Of a stretch of DNA of 64,000 nucleotides, positions 1-10,022 are shown in pieces. Each line of letters starts with the position of its first letter. The stretch's first letter is position 1. This stretch comes from Candidatus Gastranaerophilales bacterium. Lineage in GTDB: Bacteria > Cyanobacteriota > Vampirovibrionia > Gastranaerophilales > Gastranaerophilaceae. Where the stretch lies: positions 62,001 through 126,000 of the forward strand of contig CANQJT010000002.1 of NCBI GenBank assembly GCA_947624325.1, in the 5' to 3' direction. The position numbers were made by a program, and so were the translations under genes. The notes beneath the pieces are model-generated. The model had not been told where the DNA came from, ran no database searches, and was given only the letters and a program-made list of their open reading frames with translations.

Positions 1-2
1 TA

Positions 3-674
3 AAAGATACCATTGAAAACCTTTATTTCCTTGGAGTTGATGCGGTTGTAATCAGGCATTCACTTTCGGGAATAATAAATAATGTAATGAGGCTTGTAAA
101 ATATCCGATAAAATTTGTCAATGGAGGTGACGGTACACACGCACATCCTTCGCAGGCTTTGTTGGATTTTTATACAATGCTTGAAAAAATCGGAACGGTT
201 GAAAATAAAAAGATTGTAATAATAGGGGATGTTTCGCACAGCAGAGTTGCTAAATCAAATATAAATCTTTTATCAAAATTTAATGCGGATATTCACCTGT
301 GTGCTCCTTCCTATTTGGAGTTTGAAAGTTTTGATGCGTTTAACGTCAAATATCATAAGGATGTTAAAGAGGCTATATCAGGCGCAAATGTCGTTATGGT
401 GCTAAGAGTCCAAAATGAAAGACATGAAAAAGAAGGCTATCCTGATTCTTTAGAATACAAAAGACTTTATGAGATAGATACGGATTTATTAAAACGGTAT
501 GCCTCAAACGATGTTATATTAATGCACCCGGGGCCTGCTAACCGCAATATTGAAGTATCATCAGAACTTCTTGATAACAGGGTGGGCAAAACAATTCTTG
601 AACAGGCTCAAAACGGAGTTTTTGTAAGAATGGCAATATTAAATACCTTATTAAAACAAGGGAAAGAGGTATAA
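3..674 (+). CDS. pyrB: Aspartate carbamoyltransferase catalytic subunit, 5' end outside window
   Basis: This enzyme joins carbamoyl phosphate and aspartate to make carbamoyl aspartate, the committed step of pyrimidine synthesis. The reading frame is open from base 3, so the N-terminal part, including the usual STRTR carbamoyl-phosphate loop, lies before the window. Visible family marks are VIRHS, then GGDGTHAHPSQALLDFYT, and near the C terminus LMHPGPANR. These are substrate-binding elements of ATCase. Its TAA stop is followed directly by the pyrC ATG with no spacer, so the two are almost certainly co-transcribed and probably coupled in translation. No regulatory subunit (pyrI) gene is seen in the window. 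Confidence 0.95.
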   Translation, partial: KDTIENLYFLGVDAVVIRHSLSGIINNVMRLVKYPIKFVNGGDGTHAHPSQALLDFYTMLEKIGTVENKKIVIIGDVSHSRVAKSNINLLSKFNADIHLCAPSYLEFESFDAFNVKYHKDVKEAISGANVVMVLRVQNERHEKEGYPDSLEYKRLYEIDTDLLKRYASNDVILMHPGPANRNIEVSSELLDNRVGKTILEQAQNGVFVRMAILNTLLKQGKEV

Positions 675-1946
675 ATGCTTCTGAAAAATGCACGAATAAT
701 AAATCCAAAAACAAATTTTGATAAAATATCCGATATAAGGATTGAAAACGGGATTATAAAAGAAATCGGAGCGGATTTAGCCGTCAGGGATGATGAAGTT
801 ATCGACCTGGCAGGCAAAATTATTACTCCGGGGCTTATAGATATGCACTGCCACTTAAGAGAACCCGGGTTTACCGCAAAAGAAACAATTAAAACGGGTA
901 TTTTATCGGCAATAGAAGGGGGCTATACAGCAATATGCCCTATGGCAAATACAAATCCGTTTGTTGATAATTTAACAACATTAACATATATAATTAACAG
1001 AGCAAAAGAAGTATCAGACATCGGATTTTACCCGATATGTGCCGTTACAAAAGGTTTAACGGATGAAAAAATTGTTAATGTATCGGAGCTTCTTGATAAC
1101 GGGGCAATCGCATTTTCTAATGACGGCAAGCCCGTTGAAAATATGCATTTATTAAAGGAAGCTCTTAAATATATAAATTCTCATAATTCAATAATAAGTT
1201 CGCATTCCGAGGATTCATCTCTGGCAAACGGCGGAGTTATTAATGAAGGCAAAGTATCCGCAAGATTAGGATTAAAAGGGATACCTTCAATAACAGAATC
1301 CTTAGCTGTTGCAAGAGAATTGGAAGTGGTAAGAGCCGTCAACGGGCGGTATCACTTTGCTCATATTTCAACAAAACGGTCAGTTGAATTAATAAGACAG
1401 GCTAAAAAAGACGGCTTAAACGTAACCGCAGAAACGGCACCGCATTACTTTTCTTTAACTGAAGATGATATTGTTGACTATGATGCAAAATATAAGGTAA
1501 ATCCGCCGTTAAGAACAAAAGAAGATTTAATTGCAGTAATTGAAGGGCTTCAAGACGGCACTATTGATTGTATAGCAACAGACCACGCACCTCATACGGT
1601 ACATGAAAAATTGCTTCCAATCCAAAATGCACCTATGGGAATTGCAGGATTTGAAACGGCACTGTCTCTTGCACTTACTAATCTTGTACATACGGGAAAA
1701 CTTCCGCTGATGGAGGTTATAAGAAAGTTTACATTAGCACCCTCAGACATATTAAACCTTAAAAATCAAGGTACAATAGAAATAGGCAGAGATGCTAATT
1801 TAACAGTAATTGATTTAAACGAAGAATGGATTGTTGAAGCATCTAAATTTAAATCAAAATGCAGGATTTCGCCGTTTGACGGAGTAAAACTCAAAGGCAG
1901 ACCTAAAATGACAATTATAAAAGGTAAAATATATAATATAGGATAG
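675..1946 (+). CDS. pyrC: Dihydroorotase
   Basis: Amidohydrolase that closes carbamoyl aspartate to dihydroorotate, the third step of pyrimidine synthesis. The 423-residue length fits the type I (long) dihydroorotase class. The metal-binding DMHCHLREPG motif sits near residue 57, later histidines occur in SSHSED and FAHIST, and the catalytic aspartate region is IATDHAPHT. It begins directly after pyrB and is followed four bases later by the pyrF/carA fusion. All key metal-ligand motifs look intact, so this should be an active enzyme and not the inactive dihydroorotase-like partner found with some ATCases. Confidence 0.95.
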   Translation: MLLKNARIINPKTNFDKISDIRIENGIIKEIGADLAVRDDEVIDLAGKIITPGLIDMHCHLREPGFTAKETIKTGILSAIEGGYTAICPMANTNPFVDNLTTLTYIINRAKEVSDIGFYPICAVTKGLTDEKIVNVSELLDNGAIAFSNDGKPVENMHLLKEALKYINSHNSIISSHSEDSSLANGGVINEGKVSARLGLKGIPSITESLAVARELEVVRAVNGRYHFAHISTKRSVELIRQAKKDGLNVTAETAPHYFSLTEDDIVDYDAKYKVNPPLRTKEDLIAVIEGLQDGTIDCIATDHAPHTVHEKLLPIQNAPMGIAGFETALSLALTNLVHTGKLPLMEVIRKFTLAPSDILNLKNQGTIEIGRDANLTVIDLNEEWIVEASKFKSKCRISPFDGVKLKGRPKMTIIKGKIYNIG

Positions 1947-1950
1947 AACA

Positions 1951-3786
1951 ATGGAAATAAAACCCGAAATTAAAGAAAAAATAGTACTGGCGCTTGACGT
2001 AGATACTGTTGAGCAGGCAAAAGAACTTATAACCGAACTAAAAGACTATGTAGGAGTATTTAAAGTTGGCTTGCAAATGTATACAGGCAACGGATACGAG
2101 ATATTTAACTTTATGAAAGAGCAGAATATAAAGTTCTTTTTTGATGTTAAACTTCATGATATCCCCAATACCGTAGCAAAAGCAGCGGCAAATATAGTAA
2201 GAAACGGAGCATCATTCTTTAATCTGCATACAACAGGCGGAGAAGAAATGATGAAACTGACGGCAGAAACAGCCAGACTAACTGCCGAGGAACTTGGCAG
2301 AGAAAAGCCTGTTATTCTTGGTGTTACCTTGTTAACAAGTATATCCGAAGAAAGTCTGCAAAATGAACTTAAAGTTCCTTATAAACCTAATGATTATGCA
2401 ATGCACCTTGCGGTTATGGCAAAAAAAGCTGGATTGGACGGTGTAGTTGCAAGTGTTTGGGAAGCAAAAAAGATTAAGCAAGCATGCGGAAAAGATTTTA
2501 AAGTATTATGCCCCGGTATTCGTCCCGATTGGTCTAATAAAAACGACCAAAAGAGACTTGCAACTCCGAGTATTGCGATAAAAGAAGGTGCTGATTATTT
2601 AGTTATAGGAAGAGCGGTTACTTCTGCAGAAGACAGAGTTAAAGCCATAAAAATGATTTATGAAGAAATTGAAAATGCACTTCTAACACAAAATAAATCA
2701 TATGCTGCTTCAAAAGGCAGACTTATATTGGAAAACGGTATGATATTTGAAGGTGAATCAATAGGCTCGGACGGAACTTCATACGGCGAAATTGTATTTA
2801 ATACATCAATGGTAGGCTATCAGGAAATTTTAACGGATCCATCTTATGCAGGGCAGACCATTGTTATGACATACCCTGAAATAGGCAACTACGGAATAAA
2901 CAGAGATGATTTTGAAAGCGGAAAAATTCATGCCAAAGGGTTTGTTGTTAAAAATCTATGTGAGCATGAATCTCACTATAAAAGCTGTACTCCTTTAGAT
3001 GAATACTTAAAACAAAATAATATAGTTGCTCTTAAGGGAGTTGATACAAGGTATTTGACACAAATAATAAGAAATTACGGGGCTATGAACTGCGCTATTA
3101 CAACAGGCGATATTACTCCCGAAATTAAGCAAAAAATGAGAGATTACAGAATCAGCAAAGATATTACAATGGAAGTATCAACCTATAAAATAGAAAAATT
3201 TGCCGGAAACGGTATAAAACTTGCCATAATTGATATGGGCATAAAAAAGAGTATTCTTGAGAATTTTAAAGCACTTAACTGTGATATTACCGTATTTCCT
3301 GCAGATGTTAAAGCTGATGAAATATTAGAAGGTAATTTTGATGCGGTATTAATCTCAAACGGGCCTGGGAACCCCGAGGATGCTCACCAGGCAATAGAAA
3401 CAGCAAAAAACTTACTCGGAAAAATAAGAATTTTCGGTATTTGTTTGGGACATCAAATATTGTCAATTGCTCTCGGAGCAAAAACATATAAACTTAAATA
3501 CGGGCATAGAGGCGGTAATCACCCCGTTATGAACTTGGAAACAAATGAAATATTTATTACCTCTCAAAATCACAGCTATGCGGTTGATGACTCAACACTC
3601 CCCGAGAATACAAAGGTTACATACATAAACCTTAACGATAACACGGTTGAAGGGATTTGCTGCGATGAGTATAAAATAAAAACCGTTCAATTCCACCCTG
3701 AATTAACAGCAGGGCCTTATGATGCAAATAAAGTTATCATAAAATGGATTGAAGAAGTTGAAAACAGTAAAAAAGTTACAGTATAA
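1951..3786 (+). CDS. pyrF-carA: Fusion of orotidine-5'-phosphate decarboxylase and carbamoyl-phosphate synthase small subunit
   Basis: One uninterrupted 611-residue frame carries two enzymes of the pathway. Residues 1-245 are OMP decarboxylase, the last step: ALDVDT at the start, the catalytic DVKLHDIPNT with D65, K67 and D70, and the phosphate-binding PGIRPDW and VIGRAVT. Residues about 256-611 are the CPSase small (glutaminase) subunit, the first step: FNTSMVGYQEILTDPSYAGQ, then the class I amidotransferase domain with nucleophile C498 in GICLGHQ and the H582/E584 pair in FHPE. A linker of about ten residues joins them. I see no stop or start that would separate the halves. It sits between pyrC and carB, its expected partner. 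Both active sites look complete. Confidence 0.93.
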   Translation: MEIKPEIKEKIVLALDVDTVEQAKELITELKDYVGVFKVGLQMYTGNGYEIFNFMKEQNIKFFFDVKLHDIPNTVAKAAANIVRNGASFFNLHTTGGEEMMKLTAETARLTAEELGREKPVILGVTLLTSISEESLQNELKVPYKPNDYAMHLAVMAKKAGLDGVVASVWEAKKIKQACGKDFKVLCPGIRPDWSNKNDQKRLATPSIAIKEGADYLVIGRAVTSAEDRVKAIKMIYEEIENALLTQNKSYAASKGRLILENGMIFEGESIGSDGTSYGEIVFNTSMVGYQEILTDPSYAGQTIVMTYPEIGNYGINRDDFESGKIHAKGFVVKNLCEHESHYKSCTPLDEYLKQNNIVALKGVDTRYLTQIIRNYGAMNCAITTGDITPEIKQKMRDYRISKDITMEVSTYKIEKFAGNGIKLAIIDMGIKKSILENFKALNCDITVFPADVKADEILEGNFDAVLISNGPGNPEDAHQAIETAKNLLGKIRIFGICLGHQILSIALGAKTYKLKYGHRGGNHPVMNLETNEIFITSQNHSYAVDDSTLPENTKVTYINLNDNTVEGICCDEYKIKTVQFHPELTAGPYDANKVIIKWIEEVENSKKVTV

Positions 3787-3797
3787 AGGAAAAAAAT

Positions 3798-6700
3798 ATG
3801 CCGATTAATAAAGATATAAAGAAAGTACTTGTTATAGGCTCAGGACCTATTGTTATAGGTCAGGCGGCTGAGTTTGATTATGCCGGTGTGCAGGCATGCA
3901 GAGCATTAAAAGAAGAAAATATTGAAGTTGTTCTTGTAAACTCTAACCCGGCAACAATTATGACGGATGAAAATATAGCGGATAAAGTATATATTGAACC
4001 GTTAACACTGGAAGCTCTTACATATATTATTGATAAAGAAAGACCTAACGGTGTAATTGCAACATTAGGCGGACAAACAGGGCTTAATATGGCAGTTAAA
4101 CTGCATGAAACAGGTGTACTGGAAAAGTATAACGTTCAGCTTTTAGGTACTAAAATAGACTCAATAAAAAAAGCCGAAGACAGAGAAATGTTTAAAAATT
4201 TAATGATAGAAATAGGAGAACCCATTCCCGAAAGCGATATTGTATCAAGTTATGAGGATGCCAAAAAATTTGCGCAAAAAATAGGGTTTCCTATAATTGT
4301 CAGACCGGCATACACACTAGGCGGAACGGGAGGCGGTATTGCCAATAACTACGGAGAATATGAAGATATAGTTTATACTGGACTTTCTCTTAGCCCTATT
4401 TCTCAAGTACTGGTTGAAAAAAGTATTGCAGGCTATAAAGAAATCGAATATGAAGTTATTCGTGATGCTAATAATACAAGTATTGCCATTTGTAATATGG
4501 AAAATATAGACCCAATAGGCATACATACAGGCGACAGTTTTGTCGTTGCGCCTACTCAAACTCTTACAAATAAAGAATGTCAGATGTTAAGAAGCGCTGC
4601 ATTAAAAATTATAAGAGCATTAAAAATAGAAGGCGGATGTAATGTTCAGTTTGCATTAGATACAGTAAGCAATCAATACTATGTAATTGAAGTAAACCCG
4701 AGAGTAAGCCGTTCCTCGGCACTTGCCTCAAAGGCAACGGGCTATCCTATTGCAAAAATAACAACTAAAATTGCTATAGGCTACAACCTTCACGAAATAC
4801 CAAATTCTATTACAAAGAAAACAGTTGCGGCATTTGAACCTGCAATTGATTATGTTGTAACAAAAATTCCGAAATGGCCGTTTGATAAATTTAAACACGG
4901 CGACAGAATTTTAGGTACTAAAATGAAAGCTACGGGCGAAGTTATGGCTATAGGCAGAACCTTTGAAAGTTCATTTAAAAAAGCTGTAACATCAATAGAA
5001 TCAAAATATACAGGACTTCTTCGAGGCAGACATATGGAATGCAGTGAAGAAGAATTAAAAGCTTTATTGCATGTTCAGGATGACAGAAGAATATTTAGGG
5101 TCGCAGAGGCAATAAACCGTGGTATTTCAGTAAGCGAGATTAATAAAATTACTAAAATCGATAAATGGTTTATCTATAAGATTAAATCTTTAGTTGATTT
5201 TGAAAACAAATTGAAAAATGAAACACTGACCCCGGGGCTTTATCTTGAGGCAAAAGAAAAAGGATTTCTTGATGAAGAAATAGCAAAATATACAAAAAAA
5301 TCCTTGAATGATATTGAAAAAATAAGAAAAGAAAACTCAATAAGCGCTTCATTTAAAATAGTAGATACCTGTGCAGCGGAATTTAAGGCTTATACACCTT
5401 ATTATTATTCTACATACAATGAAATTGACGAGAGTGATTCAAATAACAAAGATAAGAAAATTCTTATTTTAGGCTCGGGCCCTATCAGAATAGGTCAGGG
5501 TATTGAGTTTGACTATTGTTCCGTACATGCTGCCTGGGAAGTAAGAAATAACAATTATAAATCTTTAATTGTAAATTCAAATCCCGAAACTCTTTCAACC
5601 GATTTTGACGTGGCGGATAAGCTTTATTTTGAACCTATGCACATTGAAAATATAATGAATATAATTGAAAAAGAAAATCCTGAAGGTGTAATGGTGCAAT
5701 TTGGCGGTCAAACGGCTATTAATTTGGCGCCAAAGTTATATGAAAGAGGAGTTAAAATACTCGGAACATCTTTAGAATCAATAAACATTGCAGAAGACAG
5801 AAAACTTTTTGAACAGCTTTTAAGAGACTTAAAAATCCCTCAGCCAAAAGGTTTTGCAATAAGAAAACAATCTGAAGCACTTGAAGTTGCCCGTGAACTC
5901 GGTTATCCGCTGTTGGTTAGACCTTCTTATGTAATCGGCGGAAGAGGTATGCAGGTTGTTTATAATAAAGATGAACTTATTTCATACATTGAAGGTGCAT
6001 TAAAGTTTTCGGATGAACATCCTATCCTAATTGACCAGTATATAGAAGGAACGGAACTTGAACTTGATGCTATTGCGGACGGGGAAAATGTTTTAATTCC
6101 TGCAATTACCGAACACATTGAAAGAGCAGGTATCCATTCGGGCGATTCCATTGCGCTTTATCCTACAAGAACAATTCCGCAAGATGTAATAAAAAATCTC
6201 GTAACATACACGGAAAAAATTGCAAAAGCTCTAAAAATTAAAGGATTGATGAATATCCAATTTGTATTAAAGGATAATATAGCATATATAATAGAAGTCA
6301 ACCCTCGTGCATCAAGAACAGTACCTATCTTAAGCAAAGTTACGGGAACTCCGATGGTTAAAATTGCGATAGATGCAATTTTAGGCAAATCAATACCCGA
6401 ACAAGGCTATAAAACAGGCTTGCTTGAAACAACAAATCTTGTCTGCGCAAAAGTGCCGATATTCTCATTCCAGAAGTTAAACAGAATTGACCCTGCTTTA
6501 GCTCCTGAAATGAAATCAACAGGCGAAGTTTTAGGTATTGATACATCTTATGAAAGAGCACTTGCAAAAGGATTCTTAGCTGCAGGCTACAAGCTTTCGA
6601 CGGAAAGAGGCAACGTGCTTATATCAATAAACGACCACTATAAAAAAGATTCCGTTGAAGTCGCTCAAACTCTTGTTGATCTAGGGTATAAATTGGTTGC

Positions 6701-7034
6701 TACAACGGGAACTCATAAATACTTAAAACTTCATAATATTGAGTCAAAAGAAATTGAAAAATTTGATATTCAAAAAATGCAGAGAAATATGAAGAATAAG
6801 GATTTATGCTTTATTATAAATACTCCGACGACAAATAATAACTCGGTTCGTTACGGTTCAGAGGACAGAGGATTTTTAATAAGAACTATTGCCGAGATGT
6901 ATTCAACACCGTGTTTTACCGTTTTGGATACGGCAAAAGCCTATCTTGAAGCATTGCAGTATTATATGAAAAATCCTGATTTAACATATGACAGCATTGA
7001 TAAATACAGAGACAGCAAATTAACAGCGGTATAA
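3798..7034 (+). CDS. carB: Carbamoyl-phosphate synthase large subunit
   Basis: Uses ammonia from CarA, bicarbonate and two ATP to make carbamoyl phosphate. At 1078 residues it has full family length. Two homologous halves are visible, each opening with a nucleotide-binding signature (VIGSGPIVIGQAAEFDYAG near residue 12 and ILGSGPIRIGQGIEFDYCS near residue 560) followed by ATP-grasp domains ending in IEVNPR. The C terminus has the regulatory MGS-like domain, with DLGYKLVATTGTHKYL. It starts 11 bases after the pyrF/carA fusion, preceded by AAAGGA, so the synthase subunits are made from adjacent cistrons. Confidence 0.96.
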   Translation: MPINKDIKKVLVIGSGPIVIGQAAEFDYAGVQACRALKEENIEVVLVNSNPATIMTDENIADKVYIEPLTLEALTYIIDKERPNGVIATLGGQTGLNMAVKLHETGVLEKYNVQLLGTKIDSIKKAEDREMFKNLMIEIGEPIPESDIVSSYEDAKKFAQKIGFPIIVRPAYTLGGTGGGIANNYGEYEDIVYTGLSLSPISQVLVEKSIAGYKEIEYEVIRDANNTSIAICNMENIDPIGIHTGDSFVVAPTQTLTNKECQMLRSAALKIIRALKIEGGCNVQFALDTVSNQYYVIEVNPRVSRSSALASKATGYPIAKITTKIAIGYNLHEIPNSITKKTVAAFEPAIDYVVTKIPKWPFDKFKHGDRILGTKMKATGEVMAIGRTFESSFKKAVTSIESKYTGLLRGRHMECSEEELKALLHVQDDRRIFRVAEAINRGISVSEINKITKIDKWFIYKIKSLVDFENKLKNETLTPGLYLEAKEKGFLDEEIAKYTKKSLNDIEKIRKENSISASFKIVDTCAAEFKAYTPYYYSTYNEIDESDSNNKDKKILILGSGPIRIGQGIEFDYCSVHAAWEVRNNNYKSLIVNSNPETLSTDFDVADKLYFEPMHIENIMNIIEKENPEGVMVQFGGQTAINLAPKLYERGVKILGTSLESINIAEDRKLFEQLLRDLKIPQPKGFAIRKQSEALEVARELGYPLLVRPSYVIGGRGMQVVYNKDELISYIEGALKFSDEHPILIDQYIEGTELELDAIADGENVLIPAITEHIERAGIHSGDSIALYPTRTIPQDVIKNLVTYTEKIAKALKIKGLMNIQFVLKDNIAYIIEVNPRASRTVPILSKVTGTPMVKIAIDAILGKSIPEQGYKTGLLETTNLVCAKVPIFSFQKLNRIDPALAPEMKSTGEVLGIDTSYERALAKGFLAAGYKLSTERGNVLISINDHYKKDSVEVAQTLVDLGYKLVATTGTHKYLKLHNIESKEIEKFDIQKMQRNMKNKDLCFIINTPTTNNNSVRYGSEDRGFLIRTIAEMYSTPCFTVLDTAKAYLEALQYYMKNPDLTYDSIDKYRDSKLTAV

Positions 7035-7190
7035 ATGGAACAAAATAATAAAAAACCAAAGAAAAAGCCTAAATTTAAAATCAACATAAAAAATATGGGC
7101 ATAGATATTGATAAAAACGAATATCGGGAAATTGTGCTGTCTAACTCGGCTCACCCCGAATTGGGGGTTGGCGGTTATAAATCTAAATAA
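7035..7190 (+). CDS. Small lysine-rich hypothetical protein, last cistron of the pyrimidine operon
   Basis: A 51-codon ORF starts on the base after the carB stop (TAA then ATG, no gap) and ends at TAA 7188-7190. The product opens with a lysine/proline stretch (MEQNNKKPKKKPKFKINIKN) and ends in a less charged tail containing HPELGVGGYKSK. No signal peptide or membrane segment is visible. I do not recognise the family. The tight stop-start junction copies the pyrB/pyrC junction and is the main reason to believe it is translated. It could instead be a chance ORF in the carB 3' untranslated region. Confidence 0.5.
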   Translation: MEQNNKKPKKKPKFKINIKNMGIDIDKNEYREIVLSNSAHPELGVGGYKSK

Positions 7191-7263
7191 AAATTAAAAA
7201 AATGTTTCATTCAAAACTGTTTATATTACAATATTGATATACACAGTTAGGGAAACATTAATA

Positions 7264-9057
7264 ATGGATAATACAAAGATAAGAAACGTCGCAATTATTG
7301 CGCACGTTGACCATGGCAAAACAACACTTGTAGACAGCATTTTAAAACAGACAGGTGTTTTTAGAGATAATCAGCAGGTGCAGGAAAGAGTCCTCGATTC
7401 AAACGACCTTGAACGTGAAAGAGGGATAACTATTCTTTCAAAAAATGTATCCGTAAATTATAAGGGATATAAAATAAATATAGTAGATACCCCGGGGCAC
7501 GCAGACTTTGGCGGTGAAGTTGAACGGGTTTTAGGTATGGTTGACGGTGCTTTGCTCATCGTTGATGCTGCAGAAGGTCCTATGCCTCAGACAAGATTTG
7601 TATTATCAAAGGCGCTTGAGCTTGGTATAAAAATCATTGTTGTTATTAATAAAATTGATAAAACGGGTGCAGATCCTGACGGTGCCGTAGATAAAGTATT
7701 TGATTTATTTACTGAATTAACCGATAACGAAGAATTAATTGATTTCCCATATGTATATGCGAACGGATTATTGGGCTTTGCCAAAAAGAATATGGAAGAT
7801 GATTCCAAAACGCTCGAACCTCTTCTTGATTGCATTATTGAAAAAATTAAACATCCGTCGGGCGACAAAAATAAAACATTGCAATTCCAGGCTACAACAT
7901 TAGATTATAATGATTATGTAGGCAGAATTGCAATAGGCAGAGTCCAAAACGGTATAATAAAATCCCAGCAGCAAGTTAATTTAATTAAAGCAGACGGGAC
8001 TATCGAACGAGGCAAAATCGCAAAACTATATGTTTTTGAAGATTTAGGCAGAGTTGAAGCTCAAGAAGCCGTTGCAGGTGATATTGTTGCAATTACGGGA
8101 TTTGACGATATTCATATAGGTGAAACCATTACCGAAGTTGATTGCACAGAGGCGCTTCCTTTAATCAAAGTTGATGAACCTACTCTGCAGATGATATTTT
8201 CCGTAAATGACAGTCCTTTTGCAGGACAGGAAGGTAAATTTGTAACTTCAAGACAAGTAAGAAAAAGACTTTACGATGAACTTGAAAAGAATGTAAGCCT
8301 TAGGGTTGAAGACACCGATACTACTGAAAGCTTTAGAGTATCAGGCAGAGGCGAACTTCATTTAAGTATTTTGATTGAAACAATGCGCCGTGAAGGTTTT
8401 GAATTTCAAGTTTCCAAACCTGAAGTTATTTTTAAACGTATCAATAATGAATTAATGGAGCCGTATGAAAATCTTTTAATTGATGTACCTGAAAATTGTG
8501 CAGGTTCTTGCATTGAAAAGCTTTCAAACCGTAAAGGCGAAATGCTTCATATGCAAAATGCAAAAGGCAGAACAATGTTAACATTTTCAATTCCGGCAAG
8601 AGGTCTGATAGGTTTCAGAGGGGAATTTATCAGAATGACAAGAGGCGAAGGTATTATGAATCATACTTTCGACGGTTATAAACCATATGCCGGTGATATT
8701 GCAAAACAAAGAAACGGCTCATTGGTATCACATGAACAGGGTGAGGCTATTCCTTATGCCTTAGCGCAATTTGAGGACAGGGGAGTATTTTTCTTAACTC
8801 CGAAAACAAAAGTATATAGAGGTATGGTCGTCGGCGAGCATAACCGCCCTCAGGATATTGAAATTAACGTTTGTAAAACGAAAAAACTTACAAATATGAG
8901 AAGTGCAACCGCTGATGTTATGGTAACATTGCAAGCACACAGAAAAATGTCGCTTGAAGATTGCATGGAATATATTTCTGATGATGAATTATTGGAAATA
9001 ACTCCAAAAAATATCCGCATTCGTAAGGCTGACTTAACAAAGGTTCACTTTAACTAA
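7264..9057 (+). CDS. typA: Translational GTPase TypA/BipA
   Basis: Ribosome-associated GTPase related to EF-G and LepA that acts in ribosome assembly and stress growth. Residues 1-200 form the G domain: G1 AHVDHGKTT, the G2 region RERGITI, G3 [13 protein letters not shown]4 NKID. The C-terminal half has the TypA-specific segment ending in [11 protein letters not shown] and the family signature [13 protein letters not shown] chose ATG 7264 over a TTG ten codons upstream, because AGGGAA stands at good distance before the ATG and the protein then begins MDNTKIRN like homologs. The product is 597 residues. Its stop overlaps the ogt start by one base (TAATG). Confidence 0.95.
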   Translation: MDNTKIRNVAIIAHVDHGKTTLVDSILKQTGVFRDNQQVQERVLDSNDLERERGITILSKNVSVNYKGYKINIVDTPGHADFGGEVERVLGMVDGALLIVDAAEGPMPQTRFVLSKALELGIKIIVVINKIDKTGADPDGAVDKVFDLFTELTDNEELIDFPYVYANGLLGFAKKNMEDDSKTLEPLLDCIIEKIKHPSGDKNKTLQFQATTLDYNDYVGRIAIGRVQNGIIKSQQQVNLIKADGTIERGKIAKLYVFEDLGRVEAQEAVAGDIVAITGFDDIHIGETITEVDCTEALPLIKVDEPTLQMIFSVNDSPFAGQEGKFVTSRQVRKRLYDELEKNVSLRVEDTDTTESFRVSGRGELHLSILIETMRREGFEFQVSKPEVIFKRINNELMEPYENLLIDVPENCAGSCIEKLSNRKGEMLHMQNAKGRTMLTFSIPARGLIGFRGEFIRMTRGEGIMNHTFDGYKPYAGDIAKQRNGSLVSHEQGEAIPYALAQFEDRGVFFLTPKTKVYRGMVVGEHNRPQDIEINVCKTKKLTNMRSATADVMVTLQAHRKMSLEDCMEYISDDELLEITPKNIRIRKADLTKVHFN

Positions 9058-9512
9058 TGTTATATCAAAGCAAATATAATTCCCCTATCGGCGAATTATA
9101 CATAACAGCTGATAATTATTCACTTTTATCTGTTTTATTTTCGTCAAAAGAAAATGCGATTTCATCTGAAAATAACATAATAAAAAATACAAAAAAGCAG
9201 CTTGATGAATATTTTTCTCGCAGGCGAAAAGTTTTTGACCTGCCGTTAAACCCTATAGGTACAGAGTTTCAAAAATCTGTTTGGAAAGAACTTATAAAAA
9301 TTCCATACGGACAGACAAGGACATATAAAGAAATTGCAATTGCAATCGGCAATCCTAATGCTTCAAGAGCTGTCGGTAATGCTAATAACAAAAATCCGAT
9401 AGCAATAATAATTCCCTGCCATAGAGTAATAGGTTCAAACGGCGATTTAACAGGCTATGCAGGTGGACTTGATAAAAAACAGTTACTATTAACCCATGAA
9501 AAAAATGCATAA
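9057..9512 (+). CDS. ogt: Methylated-DNA-protein cysteine S-methyltransferase
   Basis: Suicide repair protein that moves the alkyl group of O6-alkylguanine in DNA to its own cysteine. The 151-residue protein has the short N-terminal domain and the complete C-terminal domain with the active-site motif IPCHRVIGSNGDLTGYAGG. The helix-turn-helix arginine finger region ASRAVGNANNKNP lies just before it. It starts inside the typA stop codon, so translation is probably coupled. It is followed at once by a strong hairpin terminator. There is no AraC-like Ada domain, so it is the stand-alone Ogt/AGT form. Confidence 0.93.
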   Translation: MLYQSKYNSPIGELYITADNYSLLSVLFSSKENAISSENNIIKNTKKQLDEYFSRRRKVFDLPLNPIGTEFQKSVWKELIKIPYGQTRTYKEIAIAIGNPNASRAVGNANNKNPIAIIIPCHRVIGSNGDLTGYAGGLDKKQLLLTHEKNA

Positions 9513-9539
9513 AAAAGAACCCTTTAAGGGTTCTTTTTT
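9511..9539. terminator. Bidirectional intrinsic terminator between ogt and accB
   Basis: A perfect inverted repeat, AAAAAAGAACCCTT and AAGGGTTCTTTTTT, separated by one base. With A-runs and T-runs on both flanks it can end transcription of the plus-strand typA-ogt unit and of the minus-strand accB unit, which converge here. Confidence 0.85.
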
Positions 9540-9550
9540 ATAATTATTTT

Positions 9551-10012
9551 TTATTCTACATACATAAGAACTTGACCGAACTCGACACTATCGCCGTTAT
9601 TTACGCATATTTCGGTTATTTTACCTGAAGCTTCCGCTTCAATTTCATTCATTAATTTCATTGCCTCAATAATACAAATAACCTGACCTGTTGCAATATT
9701 ATCGCCAACTTTAACAAAAGGTGCATCATCAGGTGACGGAGCAGAGTAAAATGTTCCTACCATAGGTGCTTTTATCGGTGTACCTTTATGTTGGGTTTCA
9801 GATTTTTGTTCGGGTGCTTTTTGAACAGTTGAAGGGATAATTTGTGATGTTATCGTGGCAGGCGGAACAATTGGTATTTGAGGCATTACGGCAGTTTGTT
9901 TTTCTCTTTTAAAACATATTGCCTGTTTCTCATCTTCCAATGTTATTTCGGATAAGTCATTTTCATATACTATGTTTGCTACTTTTTCTAAATATTCTAA
10001 ATCAAATTTCAT
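9551..10012 (-). CDS. accB: Biotin carboxyl carrier protein of acetyl-CoA carboxylase
   Basis: Carries the biotin that moves CO2 from biotin carboxylase to acetyl-CoA in the first step of fatty-acid synthesis. The 153-residue protein has the usual layout: an N-terminal assembly domain, a flexible linker rich in Pro/Ile/Gln at about residues 40-75, and a biotinyl domain from about 78. The biotinylation site is K119 in EAMKLMNE. The thumb-like APSPDDAPF segment before it is typical of AccB as opposed to other biotin carriers. It follows efp by ten bases, as in many bacteria. accC is not in this window. Confidence 0.94.
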   Translation of the reverse strand: MKFDLEYLEKVANIVYENDLSEITLEDEKQAICFKREKQTAVMPQIPIVPPATITSQIIPSTVQKAPEQKSETQHKGTPIKAPMVGTFYSAPSPDDAPFVKVGDNIATGQVICIIEAMKLMNEIEAEASGKITEICVNNGDSVEFGQVLMYVE

Positions 10013-10022
10013 TATAAAATCC

